Assembly: GCA_017506865.1 (NCBI GenBank)
Contig: JAFCMP010000048.1
Coordinates: forward strand, 248,001 to 312,000
Reading direction: 5' to 3'
DNA length: 64,000 nt
Source: Tribonema minus
Lineage: Eukaryota > Sar > Xanthophyceae > Tribonematales > Tribonemataceae
Shown: positions 46,504 to 58,054 of the stretch, one piece after another
How positions within the stretch are numbered: position 1 is the first letter of the stretch
Layout: every line of letters begins with the position of its first letter
Made by a program: the position numbers and the translations under genes
The notes under the pieces: model-generated
What the model was told of the DNA's origin: nothing
The model's database searches: none
Seen by the model: the letters and a program-made list of their open reading frames with translations, nothing else

Positions 46504-47838
46504 TCACCACCGCTTGTAGATGCGCGCCAGGGCCACCTTGGCGACGTCATCGGGCGGCCCCGGCAAGCACATGTGGCCGGCCACGGGCCTGCAGGTCATC
46601 GCGGCACACACGCGCCCCCCCTCCAACATCTTGTTCCACGCCAGCCCCTCGACGGTGAACGGCAGCGCTGCCAGCTGCTCCGCGCTCACCCCGGGGGGGC
46701 CGCTGGCGTCGCCCATGAAGCGCGGCGCCAGGAGAGCGAGCCCCCTAAACCCGGCAGCGCTCAGCCGCGTGAGGAGGGCCGGCAGGTCCACCACTTTCGA
46801 GTGGCGGTTCTTCCTGGCCGCCAGCGCGGGGCAGAAGTGCTCGTAGTGCGGGAGGGGGGGGGGCGGCTTGTGCCCCTCGCCTTGGCCGTCGTCGGTGCAG
46901 CCCCACCGCGTCCGCGCCCAGCTCCACAGGTTGCCGCAGTTGGCGATGACGGCGTCGAGCGCGTCGAATGAGAAGCCCAGGTACTCCGCCACCATGCCTA
47001 GGTGCATGGGCGACCACGATTCGCTGTCGCCAGGCGGGGTGAACTGCAGGGGCGTGTTTGTGACGATGTACACCGCAGCGCCGTTGCGGAAGCGAAGAGC
47101 CAGGAGGTCGTCGGCCGGGAGAGGGGGGGGGGTCTGAATGACCCCTGCCTCATCGTAGATCCGCCCCGTCGAAGACTCATACGTCCACGTGACGGTTGGC
47201 GGCGGCCCCCTCCCGGTCACAATCTGTGAGTTAGCAGCCAGAGAGGCTGGCAAGAACGTGAAGCTCTCGAGCGTGTCCAAATTCTCACAGATGATGGCCT
47301 CTGCTATCTGCTTGACGTGGGAGTTGCCTATCAGCAGGATCTGAGTTCCTGCTCGGAGGGTGCCGTCGCTGCAAGGCAACGGCGATAACCTGTTGGCGCC
47401 GCCGCTTCGTGACGTGTCCATGCAGTAACTGCTCCAGCCAGCAGCTGCTACAACTGCTGCACCACATTGGTAGTTACCTCGGATGAAAGGGCAGACCTCA
47501 GGGGTCATTCGCAACGCTGTAATGTCGAGTGCTGTGGCATTAAAGGGATGCATCTCAAATTCGACATCATGGGGTGCTGCTGCTGCTGTGGCTGTCGGCG
47601 TGGGCGTTGCTGCGGCCGTTGCGGCAGCCAGGGCCTCTTCCTCCTGCTGCTGGTGCTTTTTCTTGCGGCGGTGGTGGCGGCCAAGCCGTCGCAGCGGGTG
47701 CGGCGTCGCATCGTCTGCGCTGACTAGCGAGCTGCACACCAGACATAACACGCACCAGGCCAAGGTCCAGCAGCCGCGTGGCCACAAGCGCGGACGATTC
47801 GCAGCGTGCCCTGGTCCCCAAGCTTCCCATGCATCCAT
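46504..47838 (-). CDS. PC-esterase/TBL-like O-acyltransferase, GNSH type 2
   Basis: A single 444-codon exon. The ATG at 47838 starts a tail followed by a hydrophobic anchor (WTLAWCVLCLVCSSLVS, 24-40), then a basic/Gln and Ala/Pro/Thr linker. The domain starts near CPFIRGNYQC. TQILLIGNSHVKQIAE (GNSH 171-174) is block I with Asn for Asp, as in the gene at 33280. ALDAVIANCGNLWSW corresponds to the middle block, and PVAGHMCLPGPPDDVA to the C-terminal His block. The Asp expected three residues before this His is missing (Val there, Ala at -2). The catalytic Ser and His are both present. It is either a GNSH-subfamily enzyme with altered chemistry or an inactive relative. The lack of introns contrasts with the other two family members and could point to retroposition. 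A longer reading from GTG 47925 is not supported by an ATG. Confidence 0.72.
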   Translation of the reverse strand: MDAWEAWGPGHAANRPRLWPRGCWTLAWCVLCLVCSSLVSADDATPHPLRRLGRHHRRKKKHQQQEEEALAAATAAATPTPTATAAAAPHDVEFEMHPFNATALDITALRMTPEVCPFIRGNYQCGAAVVAAAGWSSYCMDTSRSGGANRLSPLPCSDGTLRAGTQILLIGNSHVKQIAEAIICENLDTLESFTFLPASLAANSQIVTGRGPPPTVTWTYESSTGRIYDEAGVIQTPPPLPADDLLALRFRNGAAVYIVTNTPLQFTPPGDSESWSPMHLGMVAEYLGFSFDALDAVIANCGNLWSWARTRWGCTDDGQGEGHKPPPPLPHYEHFCPALAARKNRHSKVVDLPALLTRLSAAGFRGLALLAPRFMGDASGPPGVSAEQLAALPFTVEGLAWNKMLEGGRVCAAMTCRPVAGHMCLPGPPDDVAKVALARIYKRW

Positions 47839-49081
47839 GCTGCCGTCCGCGTCTTGCTGCCGAGCGCAGCGCTTATCGCGGCCGCCGGGGGGCAGCTGAC
47901 TGCGCAGGACGAAATGCAATGGCACAGATGATTCAGAACATGCATTCCGTTTATTTAACCACTAGCCTCATGGGGCACACTATTGTGTTTGTAAAAATGG
48001 GCGAAGAATACGGATGGAGTGCTGGTTTGTAAGCTGGGGAGAACGGAGGGGTGATTCAAGCTCAGTTTTTTTGTGATGTTCAAGCTCTTTCGTATGCATC
48101 CACTTCGTTGCGTGCTCTCGTCGCTCAGTACCCCTTAAAAAGGCTGTTTCAAAGTCCTCTCGAAGTAAACGTGGCAGATGACTTCAGAAGGTCAGGTGAA
48201 GCAAGCATGCTGGCTGACCCAGGCAGGTGCTGGCGATAGCAGTTAAGCAAAAACAAATCTTATCAGATTCAGCTTCGTTATAGCAATTAGGTGTTGTGGA
48301 TTGCCTACCTGTTGTGGGGCCTCAAACTGCAGACCTGACAGCCGGCGACATTGATGGTCGGTCGCCTGTCTCTATGTCTCCCCCCCCCTTTTGATCTATT
48401 GACTCTCACTCTCGAGCTCTCTCTCCAGATCACGAACTACAACTTTGAAGTTCAGTTCAGGTTGAACTCAGTTGAAGATCCTTCGGATACAGCCCCTACC
48501 AGTGCAATCTTGGTGAGGCATGCCGGCACTCGGGCATCAAGCGCCGCACATCAACGGCGGAAGGCTGCAGGTTTCGCGAGCCCCGAAGGCCTTTAGACGG
48601 CGTATGGAGTGGACATCGGGAATCGGGAGCGGCCCGGCTGGCAGTTGTACTCCGGCGGGAAGGGTGCTATACTGCAGTTGCACTTTTGAAGTTCATGGAC
48701 GTCAAAACGCATACAATCCAGCCTTGACGGCGAGGCACCTGGCCCATGCCAACCAGGTCTTGCCAAGGGGTCTCAATACTTGGCCGTTGACAAGAAAGTG
48801 AATGTGTTAGGTTCAACGAAGCCTGATGTTGCAGGCTTGTGAGTTAGCCTGATGCTGTAGGCCCGTAAATTGGATTCAGTGCGTGCGTCACTCCAAGCTC
48901 TGGTGGTATCTGCCTGTGGCGTTTCCATTCTTGTCGTGTCCAACTCAGTGCTGTCACCGGCGACCAAGTACTGCATGCTCTCACAACGACTTCATCTCAA
49001 AGCATCAAATGCTCTTTCATATGTGCGGCACTCCGAGAGTCACTGCTGCTGGTGCAGACACTTTATTTTATGTGCCATGCC
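47839..49081. other. Intergenic upstream of the hAT insertion
   Basis: Promoter side of the GNSH-2 gene, then sequence with scattered TTGAAGTT motifs (48440-48470, 48685). No exon is convincing. The final bases are the left target-site copy of the hAT element. Confidence 0.45.
49074..49081. repeat. Left 8-bp target-site duplication of the hAT element
   Basis: GCCATGCC directly precedes the left inverted repeat and recurs exactly at 50484-50491 after the right one. Confidence 0.9.
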
Positions 49082-50483
49082 TAGGGTTGGCAACACCGTA
49101 TTCCGTAGATACACCGTATATCCGTATATACGCCGTATCTACGCCGTATGTCAATTTCTGGCGCGCCAAAATTCGTATTTTGCCGTATTTCCTTCTTTTA
49201 AATCACACAAAGCAGTGCAGCATGGCGGATGCCATCGATCCTGGCCCGGACCTGGCCAAGCAGGCCAGAGCATTGTATCAAAAGCGTTGTGATCAAAAGC
49301 GCCAAGGTCAGGCGGGCTGGTGGGGGTCCTTCAGTGTCGAGCTGGACTCAGTGAAGCACGAGGTGCGGCTTGTTTGCCTTCGTTGTTCAGCCAAGCTAGG
49401 TGCCAGCAACCCTTCGCGCGCAGCGAACGACCATCTTAAGAGCAAGGCATGCCTCAGAGCGACTGCTGCCAGTGCAGCAGCTGCTGCTGCTGCCGAAGCA
49501 GCAGCCGCTGCTGCTGCTGCTGCTGGCGATGGCGAGGAGGAAGTAGAGGTGACTGGCACTAAACGCCACCGCGGTGCTGCTGGCATTACACCTTACATGG
49601 CTACATCAGGCCAGATAACTCAAGCACGGAACAGCCTTGCCCGCTTCTTCTACAAGTCCGGGGTAGCGTTCCACCTGATTGAGCAGGAGGACTTGGTTGC
49701 AGCATTCGCTGCCCTTGGCGCCGACCTGCCTAACCGCAAAGCCTTGGCCGGGACAATGCTGAACAAGGAGCACGACCGCGTCAGCCGCGACGTCTGGGAA
49801 GCGATCGATGCCTTGCACCTTGTCCAGCTTGCCAGCGATGGGTGGAGGCGCAAGCATTGCGGAGACGGCACTCCGCTGGTTAACCTTTGCGCACTGTTGC
49901 CAAAGGGCGGTTCCTACTTCGTGACAACGGAGCCAGCGCGAGGCATTTGCAAGAATGCGAAGTGGATCGAGGAGCTGCACATGCGGTGGGCGAAGAAGGC
50001 GTTCCACGTGACTGCATGTGCAACCGAGCGCAACTGGTCCCTGTGGGGCAATGTGTACCCTAAGTGCCGCAGCAGGCTTGCACTTGAGCGTGGTGAGAAG
50101 CTAGTGTTCATTAAAGGCAATGATAAGGCTGCTGAGCGCAAGACAGATGAGGAAGTCATGCTTACAGTGATGGAGGCGGCGGAGGAAGAGGTTGTCAACA
50201 TGTAACATGCAGATGGGGGGATGAAGGAGTAGGGCAATATCTACACTAGGCTAATTATGCACATACATGATGTTATTTTCAAGTGTGTTTGCTTGTGTGT
50301 ATGTTTTACAAGTGTCTGGTTTAGCATGATTCACTTTTGAAGTTGAAGTTGAAGTTTAAATGCCTGTACTGGTGATATGCGTTTGTCAGATACGGTTTAG
50401 AAATACGTATATACGGAAAATACGGCAAAATACGGTATTTTATCAGTATATGGTTTTCAGAAATACGGATTTTGCCAACCCTA
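49082..50483 (+). mobile_element. hAT DNA transposon, internally deleted, 1402 bp
   Basis: Perfect 12-bp terminal inverted repeats TAGGGTTGGCAA at both ends and an exact 8-bp target duplication (GCCATGCC), the size typical of hAT. Just inside the ends are opposed clusters of a hexamer: six CCGTAT on the left (49095-49190) and five ATACGG on the right (50390-50470), likely transposase-binding sites. One ORF (49222-50205) lies between. The intact ends and target duplication point to a recent insertion. Confidence 0.92.
49222..50205 (+). CDS. Shortened hAT transposase (BED finger plus dimerisation domain)
   Basis: 327 residues from the ATG at 49222; the frame extends upstream into the inverted-repeat region, so that part is not counted. 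A BED-type zinc finger lies near residues 50-75 (LVCLRCSAKLG...NDHLKSKAC). After a poly-Ala stretch come hAT-like segments: ARNSLARFFYKSGVAFHLIE, then LVQLASDGWRRKHCGDGTPL with the first catalytic Asp. The C-terminal hAT dimerisation block is TERNWSLWGNVYPKCRSRL followed by LERGEKLVFIKGN. The hundreds of residues normally found between (second Asp, insertion domain, catalytic Glu) are missing, with the frame preserved. It should bind DNA and dimerise but not cut: a non-autonomous element, perhaps encoding a repressor-like product. It was read directly from one exon, so no splicing is assumed. Confidence 0.85.
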   Translation: MADAIDPGPDLAKQARALYQKRCDQKRQGQAGWWGSFSVELDSVKHEVRLVCLRCSAKLGASNPSRAANDHLKSKACLRATAASAAAAAAAEAAAAAAAAAGDGEEEVEVTGTKRHRGAAGITPYMATSGQITQARNSLARFFYKSGVAFHLIEQEDLVAAFAALGADLPNRKALAGTMLNKEHDRVSRDVWEAIDALHLVQLASDGWRRKHCGDGTPLVNLCALLPKGGSYFVTTEPARGICKNAKWIEELHMRWAKKAFHVTACATERNWSLWGNVYPKCRSRLALERGEKLVFIKGNDKAAERKTDEEVMLTVMEAAEEEVVNM

Positions 50484-50491
50484 GCCATGCC
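50484..50491. repeat. Right 8-bp target-site duplication of the hAT element
   Basis: GCCATGCC directly follows the right inverted repeat and is identical to 49074-49081. Confidence 0.9.
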
Positions 50492-50649
50492 TAGACGTCA
50501 CCGCATCGCCTCGTCTCTATTCCCTGTTAGCGCTGTTGCCTCAGGCTAAGATAGAATCATATCATGCGATGCAATGCGAGTTTGCTGTGCAAATGTGTCA
50601 CAAACACTTTTGGAGCCATCCTCAGATTCAATGAAGTTTGACGTCACAC

Positions 50650-50843
50650 CTGAACTTTATTGTGCTGCACACACAATTGTGATGATGCTGCCGCAGCACA
50701 AGCTAGCGCTCACGGTGGGGGATAGGGTGGCAGAAGGGGCGAGTGATCGACGCCATTCCACAGTGTTGTGCATCACTACAAGGATGTGGAGGGACCGCTG
50801 ATGCACAAGCGGGAGCCATACTTTGCTGCGTACCAACGGCAGT
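50650..50843 (+). repeat. Dispersed repeat, copy 2
   Basis: Matches 8649-8842 (reverse strand) over about 190 bp. In the frame that is open in copy 1 this copy has at least two stops, so it is a decayed relative. It lies 167 bp right of the hAT end but outside its inverted repeats. Confidence 0.6.
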
Positions 50844-53800
50844 TTGCAAGCTGGCGCGGGACAAAAATGAGTTTTTGGAGGCAAATTGGAGCGCAAACCT
50901 ATATCTGACCCTGCTGAAGAGTGCTGATGCGGTTGTACCGACAAAGCTGGCGCACACGCAGCCCTTGATTTAAGCCGTTAGCATGACAATCATTGCATCA
51001 AAGTGGCAGACGCTGCTTTGCTGGATGCGGCGCTCACCAGGTTGTGCACTAACAATCAGCGGCTGACAACATTATACACTATGATTACTGGCACAGTCTG
51101 CTGCAGTTGTTGTGCAAGTCTGGCATGTCTGTGATCCTTGAACACTAGCAGAGAACACATCATGCCTCTGTGTTGATTCAACAACCTTGCTATGCGTGGT
51201 TTGCAGAGCCTTTACTGGGATGTCAAACACCGAGCACCCTTCACTGCACAGGCAAATAGCTCCGCCGTGCTGGTTTTGCGCCGCCCCCGAACGTGACCCC
51301 TGAAAGTGTGCCTAGCTTGTGTGCCAACTTCAACTTCAACCAAAGCCGCCATGGGTAATTACTTGGAGATTTGGTTGTGCCCTACTTGCAGCGGTCCATC
51401 GCTAGCATCATAGAGCCGGTCACACATGCTGCGAAGCCCTGATATCATGGGCAGCAATGAGGTCGTGGAGCACATGGCGGATGATGTTTAACTGGTGTAC
51501 TTCGAAGTATTAAAGTATTGGTGGTGGTGAAGCATGCCAGTCTGCTTGCTCCTTTTGCGCTGCCTCTCGCCGACAACTGCGGACACACAAATGCATGCGG
51601 TGTAGCAGCGAGTGGGCATGCACACATCACTTGCTCGTGATACTGCAGTCTTCCTCTTTCTGCATTGCCAGCGGCTACTCCTAACAATAGTGGACCTGGT
51701 TGCACGGGACTGACTGCTGGGGGCCTGAACTTACTCAAAAGATGATCTGCGTCGCCGCAGCTCACTGCTTACCAGATGCCTGATGCACACACAGTGTGCA
51801 TGCCTGAGGTGAGTGCTCAAATTACTGCTGAGGCCCATATTTACGATTCACATTCAACACTGCTGCAGGTGGGCGCGCAGAGCGGCGGTAGCGCACTCAT
51901 GTGGCGCTGGGTACTACTTCGCCACTCAAGGCTGGCAGTGCAGTACGTGGGATGATACGTAGACCAAGCCGTCACGCGCGTTGCCTAGGCGCCGCGGATA
52001 GCGATTGTCACTGGGGACGCGCGCTCCGCGGAATCTTGGAATAAATATGCCAATGACCACACGGACGAGGACACGTCTTCTTGGAGGATGATGGCCACAC
52101 ACCATGCCGCAGAAGGCGGCATTTGACACTTACTATACTACGACCACGTGCCTAGGTGAGAACTCAAAGGCGACTGCTTTGAGGCTCGATGGAGGCTTCT
52201 CGCTTTTGGCGGCGTGCCGCTGGCCGCCCACTGCCATCGCTGGATGTAGTACTCACAGCTAGCCGTGCATTTCAGATAGACTGTTCAGCGGCATCAGTCG
52301 TCAAGTGTGGTGCTGTGTCTGCGTAAGGTGTTGTATTGCCACTACTGTCGCAGGCCCAACAGTATCTCCAGCACATGGAAGCCAAACTGGCGCACTGAGG
52401 TGCCAATGTTGTGCGCGAAGAGGTGCGACAGGCAGACTGAGGCAGTCAGCGCCCACTGCTTCTGCGTGACCTGTGTAACGCCCACAATGGTACACTGCCA
52501 ACCATGCTGCATCGTGCTCCTCATAGGTATGCCCTGTTGTGCTGTCCCAACTTACTCTTGAGACTGAGGCAGGTGTAAGTACAAATGTGACACAATCTGG
52601 CGGCTCATTCCTTTGTGCTTCTGTGAAAAGTCAGTGACACATACAGTAGTTCATAAAAGCATGTACTTACACAAACGAGTACTCCTCGGTACGATTAATC
52701 AGTACACGTCATCATTTCTGTTGAACCTGTTGCACGGGCATAGGGAATGCTGTCTTCAGCGTGCTGCTTGATTATGCTCAATAAACGTGTGCTCAAATGT
52801 CACTTGTGATGATGTCGACATTGAGGGCTCATTGACAATGGCGATCTGATCATCAAGCGCATACGCAAATCACATGTTGAAGCTAGCACAGCATGGGGGG
52901 GGCCTGCAGTTCATGCCAGCCTCTACCTGCTGCCCATACTGCAGGCGGCGTGTACGCTGTAGAAGACCTGCACACGTGCTACAGAAACAGAGGTGTGGAG
53001 CTGATGCCCAAGTTACACGCGCCATCTGAGGGCCGCCACCAAGAAGTCAGGGTACCGGGGCCCCTGTGTCCATGACAAGAATTCAGACCGTCGGACACAG
53101 GTGCAATACAGTGCTAGCCAGGTCATTTGAACTGGCAGTTGACCTTTGAGGTTTTTCACCAGAAGGGAGTGAAGTGTGACAATTCATTGTGCATGTGTGT
53201 GTGACAATGTGTGTGTGTGGGGGGGGGAGGGGAAGGGGCCCGGGTGGGGGCAATGTGGGAGAGTATTCGTTTTTGAGGTTTTCAGCTGCGCGCCCGCATA
53301 TGGCTCTGTCAATCTGTAATGATATGATACTGCTAAGCTCAAGGTCTAAACTTTGAGTTTTTTTTCTGCGCAGTATTTTGGCAATTAAATACTCATCTTA
53401 CATACAGCGTCTTTTAGCCTCATGCGCCTGTGACGGCCATTGGGCTGCAGCACACTTGTTTGTTGTTGTGCTGGAGAACATGCGGACGCTCGGCGGGCTT
53501 CAAGTTAGAGCACATGATTCGACGTCATGCAAGCATTGATGACATCGTTTACGATGAGCACTGCGACTGTCATTATGGAAGGAGGGGTTGAAAGCTCTCT
53601 ATTCGTGGATTGAATAGGCACTCAATGCAATTGTGGACTCTCCTTCTCCGAAACGAGACTCAACTCAAACAGGCCTTCCCCTCTTCACATCAGCATCAAC
53701 ACCCCACAACCAAACCCTCCAGTAATTCTCCAGGCCTGGGTCACCTTCAATTGGCAGTGCCCAGAATAGTGAAACGTCTGAATCACGCCTCTACTTGGGC

Positions 53801-54863
53801 AAAGTGATCACTGAGCACCAGGCACTGGTGGTAAGGATATCGATGCTGTTACAACAGAGACTGAGGGTCTAACCCAATCTCATCAAACCCCACTCAAATC
53901 CCAGATTTGTCCCCCCACGATGATCATGCTGCACCGTAGCGCCTGAGCTACTGCCAGAGCCTTTCCACAACTAGACCAATTTTTAAGGTCAAAATGATCC
54001 TAACTGTCAGCAGTGTTGTGCAGGCCTGGGCTACTTGTAACAGCCCCCAAAACTGCGGACAAAGGTCATAAATCACTCGTGCCAGGTGTTGGTGCTGAAA
54101 AGCCTGACCCTGTCACTGCAGCAAGCATATGTCTAGTAGGACCCCCCCTATGGTGTACATCAATGGCACAACCATTACAGTGTCGCTACTAGGCAACAGC
54201 ACGCCTGTTTGTGGCAAATCATCACGAGATTGTCCACCCTGTGCGTCACCTTCCATGTGCATGCAGCCATATGATAACGCTGGCTCCTTTTTGGCAGCCA
54301 ATTCCTAAGCAGCTTAGGTAGTCCCACGTGAAGCGCCACCATGGCTGCAGCTTCCGCCATTGCCTGTGGCTCTTCAAGGCATTAGTTACTTGATACGTTC
54401 GGGAAGCCTAAATTTTCCATGCATTGTCAGCCCCTCTCAGCAACCACACAGAGCAGGAAAAACACCTAGAAGTATGCATCTTGAGCATGGTAACACAAAG
54501 AGTCATTGATGTCGTGCCACGCGGTATTTTTATGACTGCAACATGTAGGCGCCTGCTGTCAGAAACAATGCGCTGGAGCTCTCACCATTGTTAGTATGTC
54601 TGCCCTTGGTGCCCAAGTACACAATAAAAAATATGTGACATTATTAGAACTGGCCCAAGATGTGATGCAGCAAGTCAAGTCACGTGATACATCATGCATC
54701 TTAACTTGTCTGCAGCTGCAGTTTGGCACGCATGGCTACATGGCAAACCCTAGATCTTGCGAGTGAGTGAACAAAGTTTCACCAAAGCGGACAATGCAGG
54801 ACGATGTTATGCAAGTAATTGCCCATGCCAGGCTTGCCCGCATTGCAGGCAGATGCTTCGCAT
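50844..54863. other. Long stretch without a recognised gene
   Basis: All reading frames are short (under about 110 codons) and none shows a domain. Features seen: a TG/G-rich tract at 53195-53245, and TTCAACTTCAAC near 51330. It may contain introns or small exons of unrecognised genes, decayed repeats, or the 3' flank of the next - strand gene. Confidence 0.45.
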
Positions 54864-56946
54864 TCAAGAACCAAGCGCTTGCTCACTCCATCTCAACGCT
54901 TTGCATGCGCCCGGGAGATGCTGCTTGCACGCATCCACAACCAGCCGTTTGTCCTGCTTCGGCAATGCCCCCGTTGATCGCACCCTTGAAAAGAGCATGT
55001 CAGCTAGCACCACACTGACGTTGTGTGCCTCCAGATGGCGCTGCAGCAACTGCTCGGAATTAAAACTCTTCCTGTCTCCGACTGGTCTGAGGGCCGCGTT
55101 CAACATAGAGTCCAGCCTGTTTGCGTACACGCGCATCGCAGACGGTCGCCCGTATGCAAACCGGTCATTGCAGCCGCCGTAATGTTGAAAGTCGGCGACG
55201 AACGCCGTACGCTCCGGTAGCACACCTCGTTGAGGTATGTCCAGGTCACGCAGGTAAAGCACATCTGGACGCAAAGCCACTACAGCATCATAATCAATGC
55301 TGTGCTCGGCTGCGAAGTCGGCCATGATGGACCACACCAGAGCAAGAGAGTTCTGCGCTCGGAATATGTTTTGTACGGTGGTGTTGTCTGGGTAGCTCCA
55401 TTGCAGCGGTGACATGGTTTGCACATCAGGGTACGTCAAGTCGAAATCGTCTTGACTTGTGATGAGATACCTGAGAATCAGAATAGCAGATGCAGAAGCT
55501 GTCAGTATACTTGAGTGGTGGCCAAAGCAAGCCAAATTGCATCTTGACGTTGTCGCTTACTCAACACAAACCGAACAAAGAGCAACATGTGCGTGCCAAG
55601 CAGCATGCGCATCAACTGTCATCCACAGTCCAACCATACGAACGCAACGAATATGCTGCAATCCTAGCAGGCAATACTTCAGAACGGCCACTGACAAGAG
55701 CAACCCAACAATCGCAATCCTGCATGCAGTGCAGATGAGATACAGTCACGGCATCTACTGGAGCTGGAAATCCACATCAGCACAAGAGCCGACCTGTCTT
55801 TCTTGTTGCCGCCACCAGATTTAGGCATGTACTAGCCGAGAGTGTGGTAACTTGCTGACAACATCAGGTAACAGGGCTGTCACTACATCTGCCTTCCTTG
55901 CTTGTGGTTGACTGCAGGCAACACAGTTCATTTCTCAAAGCCGATTGAGTGCGACTGCAGTCAAAACATACACATGTCAGTGAGGCGATCATAGCATGCT
56001 ACGCTATAACCTTTTGTGTGCTGATGGGTGTGCATCAGGCACAACCAGGCACAAGTTCAACATGGCACATTGTCACAGCAGCACATCAATGGCCAGCCTG
56101 TTCCCTACTGCGCTGGCATTGAGGACCCAACGGATTTGATGTTCGTGTTCATGCTTGCAGCCAGTGAGGACTGCCGTCATAGGTAGCCTGGTTGCAGCAT
56201 GCAACCAGGCTACAGCATGCAACCAGGCTACCTATGCATCATGATAACATGTGACCCTAAGATTACCAGCTTGTGAGCCAAAATGCCACACACGTATCAG
56301 CTTCTGAGATTGATGGCAACTTGAATATCCCTGTTCAAGCTACCTTGCAAACGACCCCACTCTTTCCCCCAAGGCATGAAGCAGCCGAGGTTGAGTGCCA
56401 CAGTACATGGGCGGTGAATGGGCCTTGTTCCTGCCAACTAACTCAGAAAGGTTAAATAACTGGAGTATGTTGTGAGCGCACAGGAACTCATGAACGTACT
56501 CGACACACAAGGATACCTGACACAGTAAGTCAAACTTCTGAATGCCTCACCGTGTTGGCCGCAGCTTTTGGACATCGGAGTTGGGGTTGGCGTAGACCGC
56601 GGCTACTTCGCCTGCACGGGGATTGTCCAGCTTTTCCATCCGGTATGTGTGCACAAACACATCATAGCGTATCGTGTCATTTGACCGCAGCGGCGCAAAT
56701 ATGTGCCTCTCGATGTTCTGGATGGTCCACTGCACGCTGCGCGTGAGCCCAAAGAAGCACAGCGCGTAGCGCACTTGGCCGCCTGTGCCACGTGCCTCTG
56801 CTTCTTTCACATTGGCTGCTGCTGAGGTCTGCACGCTTTGCAGTGTCACGCACCGCAGCGCCAAGTTCTGCATGAGAGCGACCGCTGCCACCGCACCCAG
56901 AGCCGCGCCCAGCATGAAGGCTTTTGAGGCCGGCCGTTGGAAAGTG
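54864..56946 (-). CDS. Glycosyltransferase-like protein, tandem copy C (5' exon missing)
   Basis: Exons 56946-56551 and 55470-54864 join in phase 2. A hydrophobic anchor (AFMLGAALGAVAAVALMQ) leads to the domain: QVRYALCFFGLTRSVQWT, RYDVFVHTYRMEKLDNP, then YLITSQDDFDLTYPDV, IDYDAVVALRPDVLYLRDLD and GGCNDRFAYGRPSAMRVY. The Asp-rich RPDVLYLRDLD and the NDRFAYG block resemble the donor-binding part of GT-A-like enzymes. I infer a Golgi glycosyltransferase of an unassigned family. The paralog at 60624 shares every block and both splice positions. At the 5' side, an acceptor (AG at 56948-56947) needing two nucleotides is conserved in both copies, so a first coding exon is still missing; alternatively translation could start at the ATG at 56915. 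Confidence 0.68.
56178..56236. repeat. Perfect 18-bp inverted repeat with a nested copy
   Basis: CATAGGTAGCCTGGTTGC (56178-56195) is the exact reverse complement of 56219-56236. The 23-bp spacer contains a further partial copy (GCATGCAACCAGGCTAC), so two alternative hairpins are possible. It lies in the intron of tandem copy C. Confidence 0.85.
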
Positions 56947-58054
56947 CTGCACGCACAGTACGTGATGTCATGGCAGCAGCATGTTGCAATGAGCATTGAG
57001 TGCGTAGGTTGTAGACTACTCTTGCCCACCTTTTGCAGCCGCATATACATTCTAACTGTTCTCAAAGAATTTTTTGCAACAGGTTATGATGCTTGCGGTT
57101 GCCATTTGGCAGTGTAACTCAACTACTTCACTCACGCGACCGCAGGAAGTTGAGACTGCTAGAAAAATATTGCTTCAGTTAGCACAGAAGCTAATGAAAT
57201 GTCAGCAACAATTTTGACTGCAAAAGTGGTTCACATTGCAAAGCTGGTATCACCTGAAGTTCATATGTACGTCATTTGGCGCATTGCGCAGTGAAGCTGC
57301 TGCTACCACGTGACGCTGCCGACTGGTGGACCTGCCTTTCCTTGAATCATGACATGAACTTTTGGTGGCATCGCAAGTTCTTGCCACAAACATCAAAATA
57401 GCGGATATGCCTGTACTTTGATACTTCCGCTTGAGAGGCGGAAACATTCAATGGGCCACGTCGTATACAACAAGTCTGCTCCTATTGAGCTTGCGCACCC
57501 CTTCTCTGCTGGCAGCAAACACAAACACTCACGATTGTTCACAACGCTATTTACGGAGGACGTACCAACAAGGATTGAAAATACCAGTGTAGCGTGCAAA
57601 GTCTTCAAAGCGGTCGTAGCTACAGGCACGACATGACTGAGTACTATGATATGGTATGGTTCAACAGGGTTAGGCACTCGACATAGCCTTTTAGCCCTCG
57701 CAGGGCTTTTCGTGCCATCACACGTGCATGTATGCCACTTCACCAGCCTTGTGATTAACGAGCGCTGCTGAAACTCACCAATTGCAGCATTTTGCCTGTG
57801 AAACAGCTGCATCCATCCCTCCACCGCCAGCTGCGCATGTTTGTGTGATGCCAGAGGACTTCAAGTTGTTGAACTCCGGAGAGCAGTGTGAAGTTGAAGT
57901 TCGTTGGTTTTCTGTGGTAATGTCGGGCACTATCATCGCACCAGGTCTCGCAGCAAGCTCCATAGGCAAGCATGATGTTAGAAGCTACACACTCTGTTGC
58001 ACTGCGCATTCCGTTTTTCGTGCTCGGAGCCCGCATGTGAAGTCGCTGGAAACA

